Below are positions 25,794 through 34,135 of a stretch of DNA of 64,000 bases, piece after piece. The stretch spans positions 1-64,000 of the forward strand of contig NZ_JADPKY010000114.1 of NCBI RefSeq assembly GCF_023074185.1, read 5' to 3'. Position 1 is the first letter of the stretch; every line of letters starts with the position of its first letter. The notes under the pieces are model-generated. The model had not been told where the DNA came from and did no database searches. It saw nothing but the letters and a program-made list of their open reading frames with translations. The position numbers and the translations under genes are program-made. Source of the DNA: Bradyrhizobium sp. 132. Its GTDB lineage: Bacteria; Pseudomonadota; Alphaproteobacteria; Rhizobiales; Xanthobacteraceae.

Positions 25794-25847
25794 CCCCCTA
25801 TGCTCATTTGCTATAGCGTATGGAGTAGCCTTCCAGGATTGGCAAGC

Positions 25848-26768
25848 ATGGATTTCCGTCAGCTCAGGACCTTCAGTTGCGTGGCGGAGCTCGGCAGCCT
25901 CTCCAAGGCGTCCGACACGTTGCGCGTGGCGCAGCCGGCGCTCAGCCGGCAGATCAAGCTGCTGGAACACGAGCTGCGCATCGAATTGTTCACTCGCAAC
26001 GGCCGCGGCATGGTGCTCACGGACGCCGGCCGCCTGTTGCTGGCGCGCACCTCCGGCATCGTGCGGCAGATCGACCAGATTCGCGACGACATCCAGTCGT
26101 CCAAGGGGCCGCCATCTGGCCAGGTCGTGCTCGGCCTGGTTCCGACCGTGAGCTGCGTGCTGTCGGCGCGCTTCGCACGGCGCTGCGTCGAAAAATTTCC
26201 CGGCATTTCGCTGCGCATCGTCGAGAGCTACAGCGGTCATCTGGTCGAATGGCTGCATCGCGGCGAGATGGATCTCGCCATCCTCTACGGCCGCTCCGCC
26301 GATCTGCATCTCAACGTCGAAAGCCTCGGCCGCGACAACATCGTTGCGGTCGGGCCGCGCGGTTGTGGTCTCGCGCGCAAGAAGAGCGTCGATGTCGGCT
26401 GGCTGCTGCGGCAACGCCTGGTGCTGCCCAGTCATTCCCACGGCCTCCGCGCGCTGATCGAGCACGCGGCCGCCCAGCGCAAGATCAAGCTCAACATCCA
26501 GCTCGAGGCGGATTCGTTCCGCGTGCTCACGAGTCTCGTCGAGGAAGGCCTCGGCTTCGCGCTGTTGCCGCCCTCGTCGGTCCATGGCGAGGTCGCGGAC
26601 GGGCGGCTGGAAACCGCTGTCGTCTCGAAGCCGATGACGCGCGAGCTCATATTCGCCTCTCCGATCGACCGTCCGGTTTCGACGGCCTCGCTCGCCGTCA
26701 CCGCCCTCCTGCGCGAGGAGGTCGCCGCCTGCCGCAAGGACGGCGTGTGGGACATTAAGTTGAGCTAG
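25848..26768 (+). CDS. LysR-family transcriptional regulator
   Basis: A 306-residue LysR regulator. The N-terminal winged helix (MDFRQLRTFSCVAELGSLSK, then VAQPALSRQIKLLEHELRIE) is followed by the periplasmic-binding-like effector domain from about residue 90. The start at 25848 drops 16 residues of the open frame that lack homology. It is divergent from the acyl-CoA dehydrogenase operon with a good palindrome between them, so it most likely controls that operon in response to a pathway metabolite. Confidence 0.93.
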   Translation: MDFRQLRTFSCVAELGSLSKASDTLRVAQPALSRQIKLLEHELRIELFTRNGRGMVLTDAGRLLLARTSGIVRQIDQIRDDIQSSKGPPSGQVVLGLVPTVSCVLSARFARRCVEKFPGISLRIVESYSGHLVEWLHRGEMDLAILYGRSADLHLNVESLGRDNIVAVGPRGCGLARKKSVDVGWLLRQRLVLPSHSHGLRALIEHAAAQRKIKLNIQLEADSFRVLTSLVEEGLGFALLPPSSVHGEVADGRLETAVVSKPMTRELIFASPIDRPVSTASLAVTALLREEVAACRKDGVWDIKLS

Positions 26769-26865
26769 ATGCTTTCAGTGCGGTTTAGGACAGAAGGCCG
26801 TGTGCGACCCATCGCATATTGTGCGAGCTGTCATGCCGGAATTTTATATCCGCGCGAAAGGTGTT

Positions 26866-26974
26866 CATCCTCATCCTGGGGAGCGCGCTCTTGCGCGCGT
26901 CTCAAAGGATGCAGGCCCCGCTCTCGGCCTCGCCCTTCGAGACGCCCGCTTCGCAGGCTCCTCAGGGTGAGGGG
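26866..26974. repeat. Palindromic intergenic repeat, family D (second copy)
   Basis: An imperfect inverted repeat starting TCATCCTCATCCTGGGGAGC and ending GGCTCCTCAGGGTGAGG, with inner CGTCTCAAAGGATG/CTTCGAGACG segments. It lies in the 242-base gap between the convergent LysR and P450 genes; nothing else is seen there. Confidence 0.75.
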
Positions 26975-27010
26975 ATAGAGTTGAACGCGCCGCAATGACG
27001 GCGTAGCCGC

Positions 27011-28285
27011 CTACCCCGGAATCCTTACCGGCAGCGACTCGTACCCCTTGATGAAGCTCGAATAGATCCGCTTCGGCTCGCCCACCACCTCGATGCGGTC
27101 GAAGCGCTTCAGCATCTCCTCCCAGACGATCTTGAGCTGCAGCTCGGCCAGGCGCATGCCGACGCAGCGGTGGATGCCGAAGCCGAAGGAGAGGTGGGTG
27201 CGCGGCCGCGGGCGGTCGATGACGAAATCGTTCGGCCTCTCGAACATCCCCTCGTCACGGTTGCCCGAGACGTACCACATCACGACGCGGTCGCCTTTCT
27301 TGATGTGCTTGCCGCCGATCTCGGTATCCTCAAGCGCGGTGCGCCGCATATGCGCGAGCGGGGTCTGCCAGCGGATCACCTCGGGCACCATGGAATCGAT
27401 CAGCGCCGGATTCTGCCGCAGCATGTCGTACTGGTCCGGGTTCTCGTTCAGCGCCAGCACCGAGCCGGTCATGGTATTGCGGGTGGTGTCGTTGCCGCCG
27501 ACGATGAGCAGGATGATATTGCCCATGAGGTTGTCGGGGTCCATGAAGCGCGTGGCGTCGTTGTGTGCCATCAGCGACAACAAATCGTTGCGCGGCGCGG
27601 AGTTGACGCGCTCGTTCCACAGCTTGGACATGTAGGCATAGCATTCGTCCATCTCGCGGCGGCGCTCTTCGGCCGAGGCCACGATGCCGCTCTTGGGCAG
27701 GGCGGTCGCGACATCCGACCAGCGCGTCAGCTTGCGCCGTTCTTCCCAGGGGAAATCGAACAAGGTGGCCAGCATCTGCGTCGTCAGCTCGATCGAGACG
27801 CGCTCGACGAAATTGAAGGTTTCGTTGCGCGGCAGGTTGTCGAGCACGGTCTGCGCGCGCTGGCGGATCAATTTTGCCAGTTCGTCCAGATGCGTCGGCG
27901 TGAACATCGGCGACACCGTCTTGCGCTGCGACGAATGCCGCGGCTGGTCCATCGCGATGAAGCTGGGCCAATCATAACCCTCAGGCACGTCGCGGATTCC
28001 GATGCCGCCGAGCGTCGAATCGGAAGAGAACAGGCTGTGGTTGGTGTCGACATGCATGATGTCGTTGTACTTCACCACCGACCAGTACGGGTCGATCGGC
28101 GCATTGGTGCAGTAGTGCACCGGCTCTTCCTGGCGCAGCCGTTCGAACCACGGCCACAGCGTGTCGTCCTGGAACAGCCTGGGCGCGCCGGGATGGAACT
28201 GCGCCAGCGGCGTCGCATAGGCCTCCTCGCGGGCCCTGCGCATGCGTTCGGCCTTGTCCACGTTAACCGGCGCTTGGATGTTCAT
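27011..28285 (-). CDS. Cytochrome P450, CYP153-like (copy 1)
   Basis: A 424-residue soluble P450. The I-helix oxygen-activation motif is in IVGGNDTTRNTMTGSVLALN, the K-helix ExxR is in VPEVIRWQTPLAHMRR, and the haem-thiolate loop is FGFGIHRCVGMRLAELQ near residue 370. The WYVSGNRDEG segment and the ending (EVVGEPKRIYSSFIKGYESL) resemble the CYP153 medium-chain alkane/fatty-acid terminal hydroxylases. No ferredoxin or ferredoxin reductase gene is adjacent. It is downstream of a paralogue with a 31-base gap, so the two form one transcript. Confidence 0.9.
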   Translation of the reverse strand: MNIQAPVNVDKAERMRRAREEAYATPLAQFHPGAPRLFQDDTLWPWFERLRQEEPVHYCTNAPIDPYWSVVKYNDIMHVDTNHSLFSSDSTLGGIGIRDVPEGYDWPSFIAMDQPRHSSQRKTVSPMFTPTHLDELAKLIRQRAQTVLDNLPRNETFNFVERVSIELTTQMLATLFDFPWEERRKLTRWSDVATALPKSGIVASAEERRREMDECYAYMSKLWNERVNSAPRNDLLSLMAHNDATRFMDPDNLMGNIILLIVGGNDTTRNTMTGSVLALNENPDQYDMLRQNPALIDSMVPEVIRWQTPLAHMRRTALEDTEIGGKHIKKGDRVVMWYVSGNRDEGMFERPNDFVIDRPRPRTHLSFGFGIHRCVGMRLAELQLKIVWEEMLKRFDRIEVVGEPKRIYSSFIKGYESLPVRIPG

Positions 28286-28316
28286 GGTCGTGGCTCCAGT
28301 TGGTTCTTCCTTCGCC

Positions 28317-29582
28317 TCACGCCGTAATCTTCACCGGCAGCGTCTCGAGTCCCTTCACGAAACTCGAATAGACCCGCTTGGGTTCGCCGACCACGTCGAT
28401 ATGGTCGAATCGCTTGAGGATCTCTTCCCAGATAATCTTGAGCTGGAGTTCGGCAAGCCGCAAGCCGACGCAGCGGTGGATGCCGAAGCCGAACGAGAGA
28501 TGGGTGCGCGGACGGGGGCGGTCGATGATGAACTCGTAGGGCTTTTCGATCGCGTCGGCGTCGCGGTTGCCCGAGACGTACCACATCACGACCTTGTCAC
28601 CTTTCTTGATCTGCTTGCCCCGGAACTCGAAGTCCGCAAGCGCGGTGCGGCGCATATGAGCCAGCGGCGTCTGCCAGCGGATCACTTCCGGCACGAAGCT
28701 GTCCAGCAGTGCGGGGTTTTCGCGCAGCTTGCGATATTGCTCCGGATGCTGGCTCAGCGCGTGGAGCGAGCCCGACATGGTGTTGCGAGTGGTGTCGTTA
28801 CCGCCGACGATCAAAAGGACGAGATTGCCGAGGAAGTTTTTCGCGTCCATGTCGCGCGTCGCGGCACCATGCGCCATCATCGACAGGAGGTCGCTCTTCG
28901 GCGGCTGTGCGATGCGCTCCTTCCAGAGCCGCGCGAAATAGCCCGCGCATTCGGTCAGCTCCGCCTGACGCTCGTCCTCTGTGGCGACGAGGCCGTCGGG
29001 TCCGGGAATGGTGGTCGCGATGTCGGACCAGCGCGTCAGCTTGCGGCGATCCTCCCAGGGGAAGTCGAACAGTACGGCGAGCATCTGCGTGGTGAGCTCG
29101 ATCGAGACATGGTCCACCCAGTCGAACACCTCGCCGCGCGGCAGATTGTCCAGGCACTCGGCCGAGCGCTCGCGGATGCTCAGCGCCAGATTGTCCAGAT
29201 GCGTCGGCGTGAACATCGGCGCCACGGTCTTGCGCTGCGCCGCGTGGCGCGGCGGGTCCATCGAGATGAAGCTCTCGCGGCGCAGTTCCGGATCGATGTC
29301 GCGGATGGTGATGCCGCCGAGCGAGGAGGCCGAGGAGAAGACCGAATGATTGGTCTCGATCTCCATGATGTCGTTGTAGCGCGTCACCGACCAATACGGC
29401 CCGAACATCGAGTCCTTGCAGTAGTGCACGGGATCTTCGCGGCGCAGGCGATCGAAATAGGGCCAGAACGTATCGGTCCTGAACAACTCAGGATCGCCCG
29501 GGTCGAATTGCTCCAGCGGCAGTGACGTCGCACGCTCGCGCAATGCGTCGAGCTTTGCCGCGCTCTCGATGGTCCCGTGCAT
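28317..29582 (-). CDS. Cytochrome P450, CYP153-like (copy 2)
   Basis: A 421-residue P450 closely related to the copy at 27011-28285 (same motifs: LIVGGNDTTRNTMSGSLHAL, EVIRWQTPLAHMRRTALADF, FGFGIHRCVGLRLAELQLK). The start at 29582 is chosen for GGGAGA six bases upstream. It is the first gene of the tandem pair. Likely a terminal hydroxylase of hydrocarbons, fatty acids or terpenoids by similarity to CYP153; redox partners must come from elsewhere in the genome. Confidence 0.9.
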   Translation of the reverse strand: MHGTIESAAKLDALRERATSLPLEQFDPGDPELFRTDTFWPYFDRLRREDPVHYCKDSMFGPYWSVTRYNDIMEIETNHSVFSSASSLGGITIRDIDPELRRESFISMDPPRHAAQRKTVAPMFTPTHLDNLALSIRERSAECLDNLPRGEVFDWVDHVSIELTTQMLAVLFDFPWEDRRKLTRWSDIATTIPGPDGLVATEDERQAELTECAGYFARLWKERIAQPPKSDLLSMMAHGAATRDMDAKNFLGNLVLLIVGGNDTTRNTMSGSLHALSQHPEQYRKLRENPALLDSFVPEVIRWQTPLAHMRRTALADFEFRGKQIKKGDKVVMWYVSGNRDADAIEKPYEFIIDRPRPRTHLSFGFGIHRCVGLRLAELQLKIIWEEILKRFDHIDVVGEPKRVYSSFVKGLETLPVKITA

Positions 29583-29884
29583 GACCGTTCTCCCTGGCGT
29601 GAACCGCGCGTTCTCGTTGAATTTTGCGCTGCGGTATTTGATTTGCAATTACAGCCGGTTGTCTGCGTCGGAGCAAGGGAGAGTTTTGCCACATCCAACC
29701 TTCACGAAAGCGTCGGACGGCCGTCACGCCGCCCCGCGAACGTGATCTCGCGCACTCCGTTGGGCGGGGAATCGTGCAAGAAATCGACTGGAATCGAGCC
29801 AAATCGAACCCGGCCATCTTGGGGATCGACTAATCTCTGATCTATAGTTTGATCGAACCAGGTCCGCACCCCGAGGTTGCTGCC
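29583..29884. other. Divergent promoter region, no gene seen
   Basis: A 302-base stretch between the divergent P450 pair and the DUF898 gene. It is less GC-rich than its surroundings, especially near 29620-29660 (TGAATTTTGCGCTGCGGTAT and following), which fits promoters for both directions. I see no RNA gene, repeat or convincing short reading frame. Confidence 0.5.
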
Positions 29885-31039
29885 GTGAACGATATGCAAT
29901 GGGCCCCCATCGGCTCCGAACCCTTACCGCCGCCGCTGCCGTCCACACGGGTCGATTTCACCGGCAACCGCACCGAGTTTCGCAAATTGGTCACCAAGGG
30001 TGCCCTGCTGGAGCTCGTCACCTTCGGCTTCTACCGGTTCTGGCTCGTCACCGACATCCGCCGTCATCTGTGGGCGAACACTGCGATCGATGGCGATGCC
30101 GCCGAGTATACCGGCCGGGCCAAGGAGCTGCTGGTCGGCTTTCTGTTCGCGCTCGCGATCCTGGTGCCGATCTATCTCGCCTATTTTCTCGTCGGCATCG
30201 AGTTCGAGCGCTGGCAGGGTTTTGCCTCGACGCCGCTGTTCATCAGTTTCTACGCCTTCGGCCAGTTCGCGATCTTTCGCGCGCGGCGCTATCGCCTGAC
30301 GCGCACGGTCTGGCGCGGCGTGCGGTTCTGGATGGACGGATCTGGCTGGGCCTATTCGTTCCGCGCCATGCTGTGGGGCCTGCTGGTGTTCCTGACGCTT
30401 GGTCTCGCATTGCCGTGGCGCGAGGCGTCGCTCGAACGCTACAAGATGCGGCACACCCATTTCGGCGATTTGCGCGGCGAATTCGCAGGCGACGGCTGGA
30501 CGTTCTTCAAGCGCGGCTGGTGGCTGTGGCTGCTCAGCCCGATCGCGCTGGTGATCTTCCCGCTCGCGCCGTTCTTCTATGCCGAGTTCAAGGCGCGCGA
30601 ATGGCGCTGGTGGCTCGACGGCATCCGCATCGGTGGCGTCAGCCTGTCCTCGGATTTGCCGCACAACGCATTCTACGGACTGTACTGGAAAGTGATCGGC
30701 TGGTGGACGCTGCTCTCCGCCATCTTCGGCGCCTATATCGGCGGAGCGACCATGCTCGTCGTTACGCTGAGCGGCCTTTCGGTCGAGCAGGCGTTGGGGC
30801 CCGGCAATGCCGCCAAGAGCATCCCGACGCTGGTGATGATGGTCGTCGGCTATTTCGCACTCGCCCTTGCCCTTAACATCGTCATGCGCGTCTATCTCCA
30901 GCGCGATCTCTGGGCCAAGCTGCTGGAAACCGTCGATGTGCACAACATCGCGGCCGCGGCGGATGTGCGTGGGAGCGGCGAGCTCGCCAGCGCACTCGGC
31001 GAAGGTTTTGCCGATGGACTCGATGTCGCGGGATTTTGA
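29885..31039 (+). CDS. DUF898 (YjgN-like) membrane protein
   Basis: A 384-residue protein with about six membrane helices. Family features are the early FTGNRTEFRKLVTKGALLEL followed by TFGFYRFWLVTDIRRHLWAN, and the repeated YALTLGL-type LVFLTLGLALPWREASLERY. The GTG at 29885 is preferred (GAGG eight bases upstream); the frame extends to a TTG at 29849. The next gene, an M48 protease, begins three bases after the stop, so the two are one operon, a common pairing for DUF898 genes. Function unknown. Confidence 0.85.
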   Translation: MNDMQWAPIGSEPLPPPLPSTRVDFTGNRTEFRKLVTKGALLELVTFGFYRFWLVTDIRRHLWANTAIDGDAAEYTGRAKELLVGFLFALAILVPIYLAYFLVGIEFERWQGFASTPLFISFYAFGQFAIFRARRYRLTRTVWRGVRFWMDGSGWAYSFRAMLWGLLVFLTLGLALPWREASLERYKMRHTHFGDLRGEFAGDGWTFFKRGWWLWLLSPIALVIFPLAPFFYAEFKAREWRWWLDGIRIGGVSLSSDLPHNAFYGLYWKVIGWWTLLSAIFGAYIGGATMLVVTLSGLSVEQALGPGNAAKSIPTLVMMVVGYFALALALNIVMRVYLQRDLWAKLLETVDVHNIAAAADVRGSGELASALGEGFADGLDVAGF

Positions 31040-31042
31040 GCT

Positions 31043-32152
31043 GTGAGTGAGTTGCCCACCGATGTCCCGGCGCAGTCCGCAAAGCCGACCATCTTCTTCG
31101 ACGGCGTGTCGAGCCGCAGGCGGCAGGTGACGCTGGTGCTCGGCGACGCGCTGGAGATCCTCGAAGAGGGCGGGACGCCCGTTGTCTGGCCCTATACCGA
31201 CATCCGCCGCGCCGACAGCCCGGCCGGCATTTTGCGGCTCGCCTGCGCTTCCGCGCCGACGCTGGCGCGGCTGGAAATCCGCGACGCTTTGCTCGCGTCG
31301 GACGTGACCGCCCGCTGCGTACGGCTCGACGAGCACCAGACTTCGCGCCGCAGCGTCGCAAAAATCGTCGGCTGGTCGATGGCTGCCGCCGTCTCCATCG
31401 TCTGCGTCGTGCTGTTCGGCGTGCCCCTCGCTGCCGACCGCCTCGCGCCGCTGGTGCCGAAACCAATCGAGCGGCGCATCGGCGATGCGTCAGAGGTCCA
31501 GGTGAAGACCATCTTCGGCCGCAGCGTGTGCGACGATGCGGCGGGGAAAGCGGCCTTCATCAAACTCGTCAATCGGCTGCGCGATGCCGCCGGTCTCGAC
31601 GACGATTCCATGACGGCCGGCGTGCTGCCGACCCCGGTGCCGAACGCGTTCGCGCTGCCGGGCGGCAAGGTCTTCGTGTTGAAGGGCCTGCTCGACAAAG
31701 CCGAAAGCCCGGACGCGCTCGCCGGCATCCTCGCCCACGAGCTCGGTCATCTCAAGCATTACGACAACATGCGCGGCCTGATCTACAACGGCGGCACCTC
31801 GTTCCTGATCGGCCTGTTGTTTGGCGACGTCACCGGCTCGAGCGCCGTGATCTTCGCCTCGCGCAGCGTGGTCGAGGCTTCCTATTCGCGCGAGGCCGAG
31901 ACCGCTGCGGATACGTTTGCCATCGAGATCATGCACAAGCTCGGCCGTTCGCCGAAGCCCGCGGCCGAACTGATGTTCCGCATCACCGGCAAGGAAGGCG
32001 GCGGCCTCACGTCGATCCTCGCGAGCCATCCGCTGACCGAGGACCGCCTCGCCCGCATGACGAAAGAAGGCCGCCCCGCCAGCGGCCCGCCGCTTCTCAC
32101 GGATACGGAGTGGCAGTCGCTGAAGTTGATTTGCGGCAGCGGGAAGATCTGA
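31043..32152 (+). CDS. M48 family metalloprotease
   Basis: A 369-residue protein with a GTG start. An N-terminal cytoplasmic domain (about 1-105) is followed by a membrane helix (IVGWSMAAAVSIVCVVLFGV, 108-127). The zinc peptidase domain has HELGH at residues 232-236 and a later SREAETAAD supplying the third ligand. It is organised like the Oma1/BepA-type membrane-associated proteases and could degrade misfolded envelope proteins. It is coupled to the DUF898 membrane protein gene. Confidence 0.9.
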   Translation: MSELPTDVPAQSAKPTIFFDGVSSRRRQVTLVLGDALEILEEGGTPVVWPYTDIRRADSPAGILRLACASAPTLARLEIRDALLASDVTARCVRLDEHQTSRRSVAKIVGWSMAAAVSIVCVVLFGVPLAADRLAPLVPKPIERRIGDASEVQVKTIFGRSVCDDAAGKAAFIKLVNRLRDAAGLDDDSMTAGVLPTPVPNAFALPGGKVFVLKGLLDKAESPDALAGILAHELGHLKHYDNMRGLIYNGGTSFLIGLLFGDVTGSSAVIFASRSVVEASYSREAETAADTFAIEIMHKLGRSPKPAAELMFRITGKEGGGLTSILASHPLTEDRLARMTKEGRPASGPPLLTDTEWQSLKLICGSGKI

Positions 32153-32160
32153 GCTTCGCC

Positions 32161-32790
32161 TTATCGCGTCCCATAGGCGCGGTCGCCGGCGTCGCCGAGG
32201 CCCGGCAGGATAAAGCCGTTCTCGTCGAGACCTTCATCCACCCCGGCCGTCCAGATCGGGACGTCTGGATGCAATCCGCGCAGCCGTTCCAGTCCCTCCG
32301 GCGCGGCGATCAGGCAGGCCAGCCGAATATCCTTGGCGCCACGCTCCTTCAGCCGATCGATTGCGGCGACGGCCGTGTTGGCGGTCGCAACCACAGGCGT
32401 CACCACGATTGCGAGGCGTTCGCCGAGGTCGGACGGCGATTTGAAGAAGTATTCGACCGCGGCAAAACTGTGCGGCTCGCGGTAGAGCCCGATATGCGCG
32501 ACGCGCGCGGTCGGCACCAAATCCATCATGCCGTCGACGAAAGTCGTGCCGGCGCGCAGCATGGGAACGAACACCAGCTTCTTGCCCGCGATCTTGGCCG
32601 AGTGCATCCGTGCCAGCGGCGTGTCGACCACGACGTCGGTGAGCGGCAGGTCGCGCGTCACCTCGTAGCACAGGAGCATGCCGATCTCCTTGATCAGCTC
32701 GCGGAATGACTTTGTCGAAATGGACTTGTCCCGCACCAGCGTCAGCTTGTGCTGCACCAGCGGATGATCGACGATCGTGACGCCTTCCAT
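32161..32790 (-). CDS. upp: Uracil phosphoribosyltransferase-like protein with altered PRPP loop
   Basis: A 209-residue UPRT family protein. Family regions present are VDHPLVQHKLTLVRDK at the N-terminus, PMLRAGTTFVDGM near 80, GLYREPHSFAAVEYFFKSP near 102 and the C-terminal uracil-binding GLGDAGDRAYGT. The usual PRPP loop (DPMLATGGS) reads TPVVATANT, so the acidic residue and a glycine are lost. It is the last gene of an operon with URC4 and URC1, where it corresponds to the UPRT of the URC uracil-catabolic pathway. The start at 32790 excludes 29 codons that run into a palindromic repeat. Confidence 0.85.
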   Translation of the reverse strand: MEGVTIVDHPLVQHKLTLVRDKSISTKSFRELIKEIGMLLCYEVTRDLPLTDVVVDTPLARMHSAKIAGKKLVFVPMLRAGTTFVDGMMDLVPTARVAHIGLYREPHSFAAVEYFFKSPSDLGERLAIVVTPVVATANTAVAAIDRLKERGAKDIRLACLIAAPEGLERLRGLHPDVPIWTAGVDEGLDENGFILPGLGDAGDRAYGTR

Positions 32791-32810
32791 AGTGGATGCT
32801 CTTGCTTTTT

Positions 32811-32859
32811 CCCTTCTCCCCTTGTGGGAGAAGGTGGCGCGAAGCGCCGGATGAGAGGT
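32811..32859. repeat. Half copy of palindromic repeat, family B
   Basis: CCCTTCTCCCCTTGTGGGAG and the following AAGGTGGCGCGAAGCGCCGG form a short hairpin plus tail, matching one arm of the 12641-12772 element. It lies in the gap upstream of the upp-like gene, where the open frame runs through it artificially. Confidence 0.65.
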
Positions 32860-32889
32860 CTGTTTCCGCGAATTCAAACGATCTGGTTA

Positions 32890-34128
32890 TCAGAACACCG
32901 TGCCGTCGCTGATCACCTTGAGCGGCGGCGAACCGTCGGGCCGGCGGGAGAACGCGATGGCGCGGCCCGCGGCCCAGGTGCCGCCTTCCAGAATGCTGGC
33001 GAGCGGCAATGTATCGGGGGTGCGGCCGAGTTTTGCGCGAACCAGTTCGGCAAGCCGGTCGAGCAGCGCCACGGTCAGCGCGCGCCACTCCACGACGAGA
33101 GCTGAATCCACCGCATGCGCGCGCTCGGCGTCAGCCGCATCGCGCAGGCGCAGCACCTCGTGATCGACGAACAGGCCGCCATTGCGGTATTCGGCAAGCC
33201 CGGTCAGGCCGTCGATGTCGGTGACATTGAATCCGGCGCGCTGGAGCGGCTCGATCAGCGAGTAGCTCAGCCATTGCGATAGCTTGTGCAAGGGCACAAG
33301 GCCCGCAGTCGCATCGTCCGTCTTGATTGCAGGATGGCGCCAGCAATCTCCGAGCGGAATTTCCGCAAGTTCCAGCCGCGAAGGCCAGATCGGTCCGAGC
33401 TGGTTCAGCACGGCGGACAGGATCGCGGCTGCGGGAAGCGCGCCGCCATTCGCCTGCGCCGCGATGTGATCGAACAGGCCGCCCGGCCGCGGTGTGTCGT
33501 GCGAGCCGAACACGTCCGCTCGCTCCGCCACCAGCTTGCCCAGACGCCGTAGCAGATCGGTGCGTCCTTCGAGCCCGAGCAGCGGATTGGCATCGCTCAC
33601 CTGAAAGGCGGCTGTGAGCGCGGCGAGCGGCAGTTTTGCGAGCACGTCCGCATCGGTCCTGAACGGTACGCTGGCATCGCGGGAAAAGAGGCCGCTCGCG
33701 AACATGTCGAGGCTTGCGATCGCAAGCCCTTCGGATCGGCCAATGCCCTGTCCCGTCACGGCGTCGCGGTATCGCCACGCCGCACCCGCGCCGGCATCGA
33801 GCAGCACGCTGACGATGGCAAGGTCAAACTCCGCACGCGCTCGCGCCGCGCGATCGGGCCATGAGGCCGCGTCCGCAAGCCGCGCCCAGCGGTCGATGCC
33901 GCCGAACACGAAATGCCGCCACCGCGCGTGGAACGGGATCTCAAGCGTCGGATAGGCCTTGCGCGTCACCGCGAGCACGGCCTCCGCAACGCCGTCCATG
34001 CGATCGAGATCGATCGTGAAATGCGTCAGCCCGCCGTTCAGGCCGATCTCGAGCATCTCGCCGGCACGCGCGCGAACCGCTGCTGCGCTGAGCAGCGAAC
34101 GGGCCTGCAATTCCAAAGCGTCTGCCAT
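32890..34128 (-). CDS. URC4/Urg3 family protein (DUF1688)
   Basis: A 412-residue DUF1688 protein. Recognisable segments are LTHFTIDLDRMDGVAEAVLA near residue 32, IPFHARWRHFVFGG near 62, and the C-terminal LVVEWRALTVALLDRLAELV. The family is named after yeast URC4, needed for growth on uracil as nitrogen source; its chemistry is not known to me. Here it lies between URC1-like and UPRT-like genes in one operon, reproducing the yeast gene set. The start at 34128 discards a 37-residue non-homologous extension. Confidence 0.87.
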   Translation of the reverse strand: MADALELQARSLLSAAAVRARAGEMLEIGLNGGLTHFTIDLDRMDGVAEAVLAVTRKAYPTLEIPFHARWRHFVFGGIDRWARLADAASWPDRAARARAEFDLAIVSVLLDAGAGAAWRYRDAVTGQGIGRSEGLAIASLDMFASGLFSRDASVPFRTDADVLAKLPLAALTAAFQVSDANPLLGLEGRTDLLRRLGKLVAERADVFGSHDTPRPGGLFDHIAAQANGGALPAAAILSAVLNQLGPIWPSRLELAEIPLGDCWRHPAIKTDDATAGLVPLHKLSQWLSYSLIEPLQRAGFNVTDIDGLTGLAEYRNGGLFVDHEVLRLRDAADAERAHAVDSALVVEWRALTVALLDRLAELVRAKLGRTPDTLPLASILEGGTWAAGRAIAFSRRPDGSPPLKVISDGTVF

Positions 34129-34135
34129 CAATTGA

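Noticed and set aside
32791..32877. N-terminal extension of the upp-like gene
   Set aside because: The extra 29 codons run through a half copy of repeat family B and lack homology; the family N-terminus begins at 32790.
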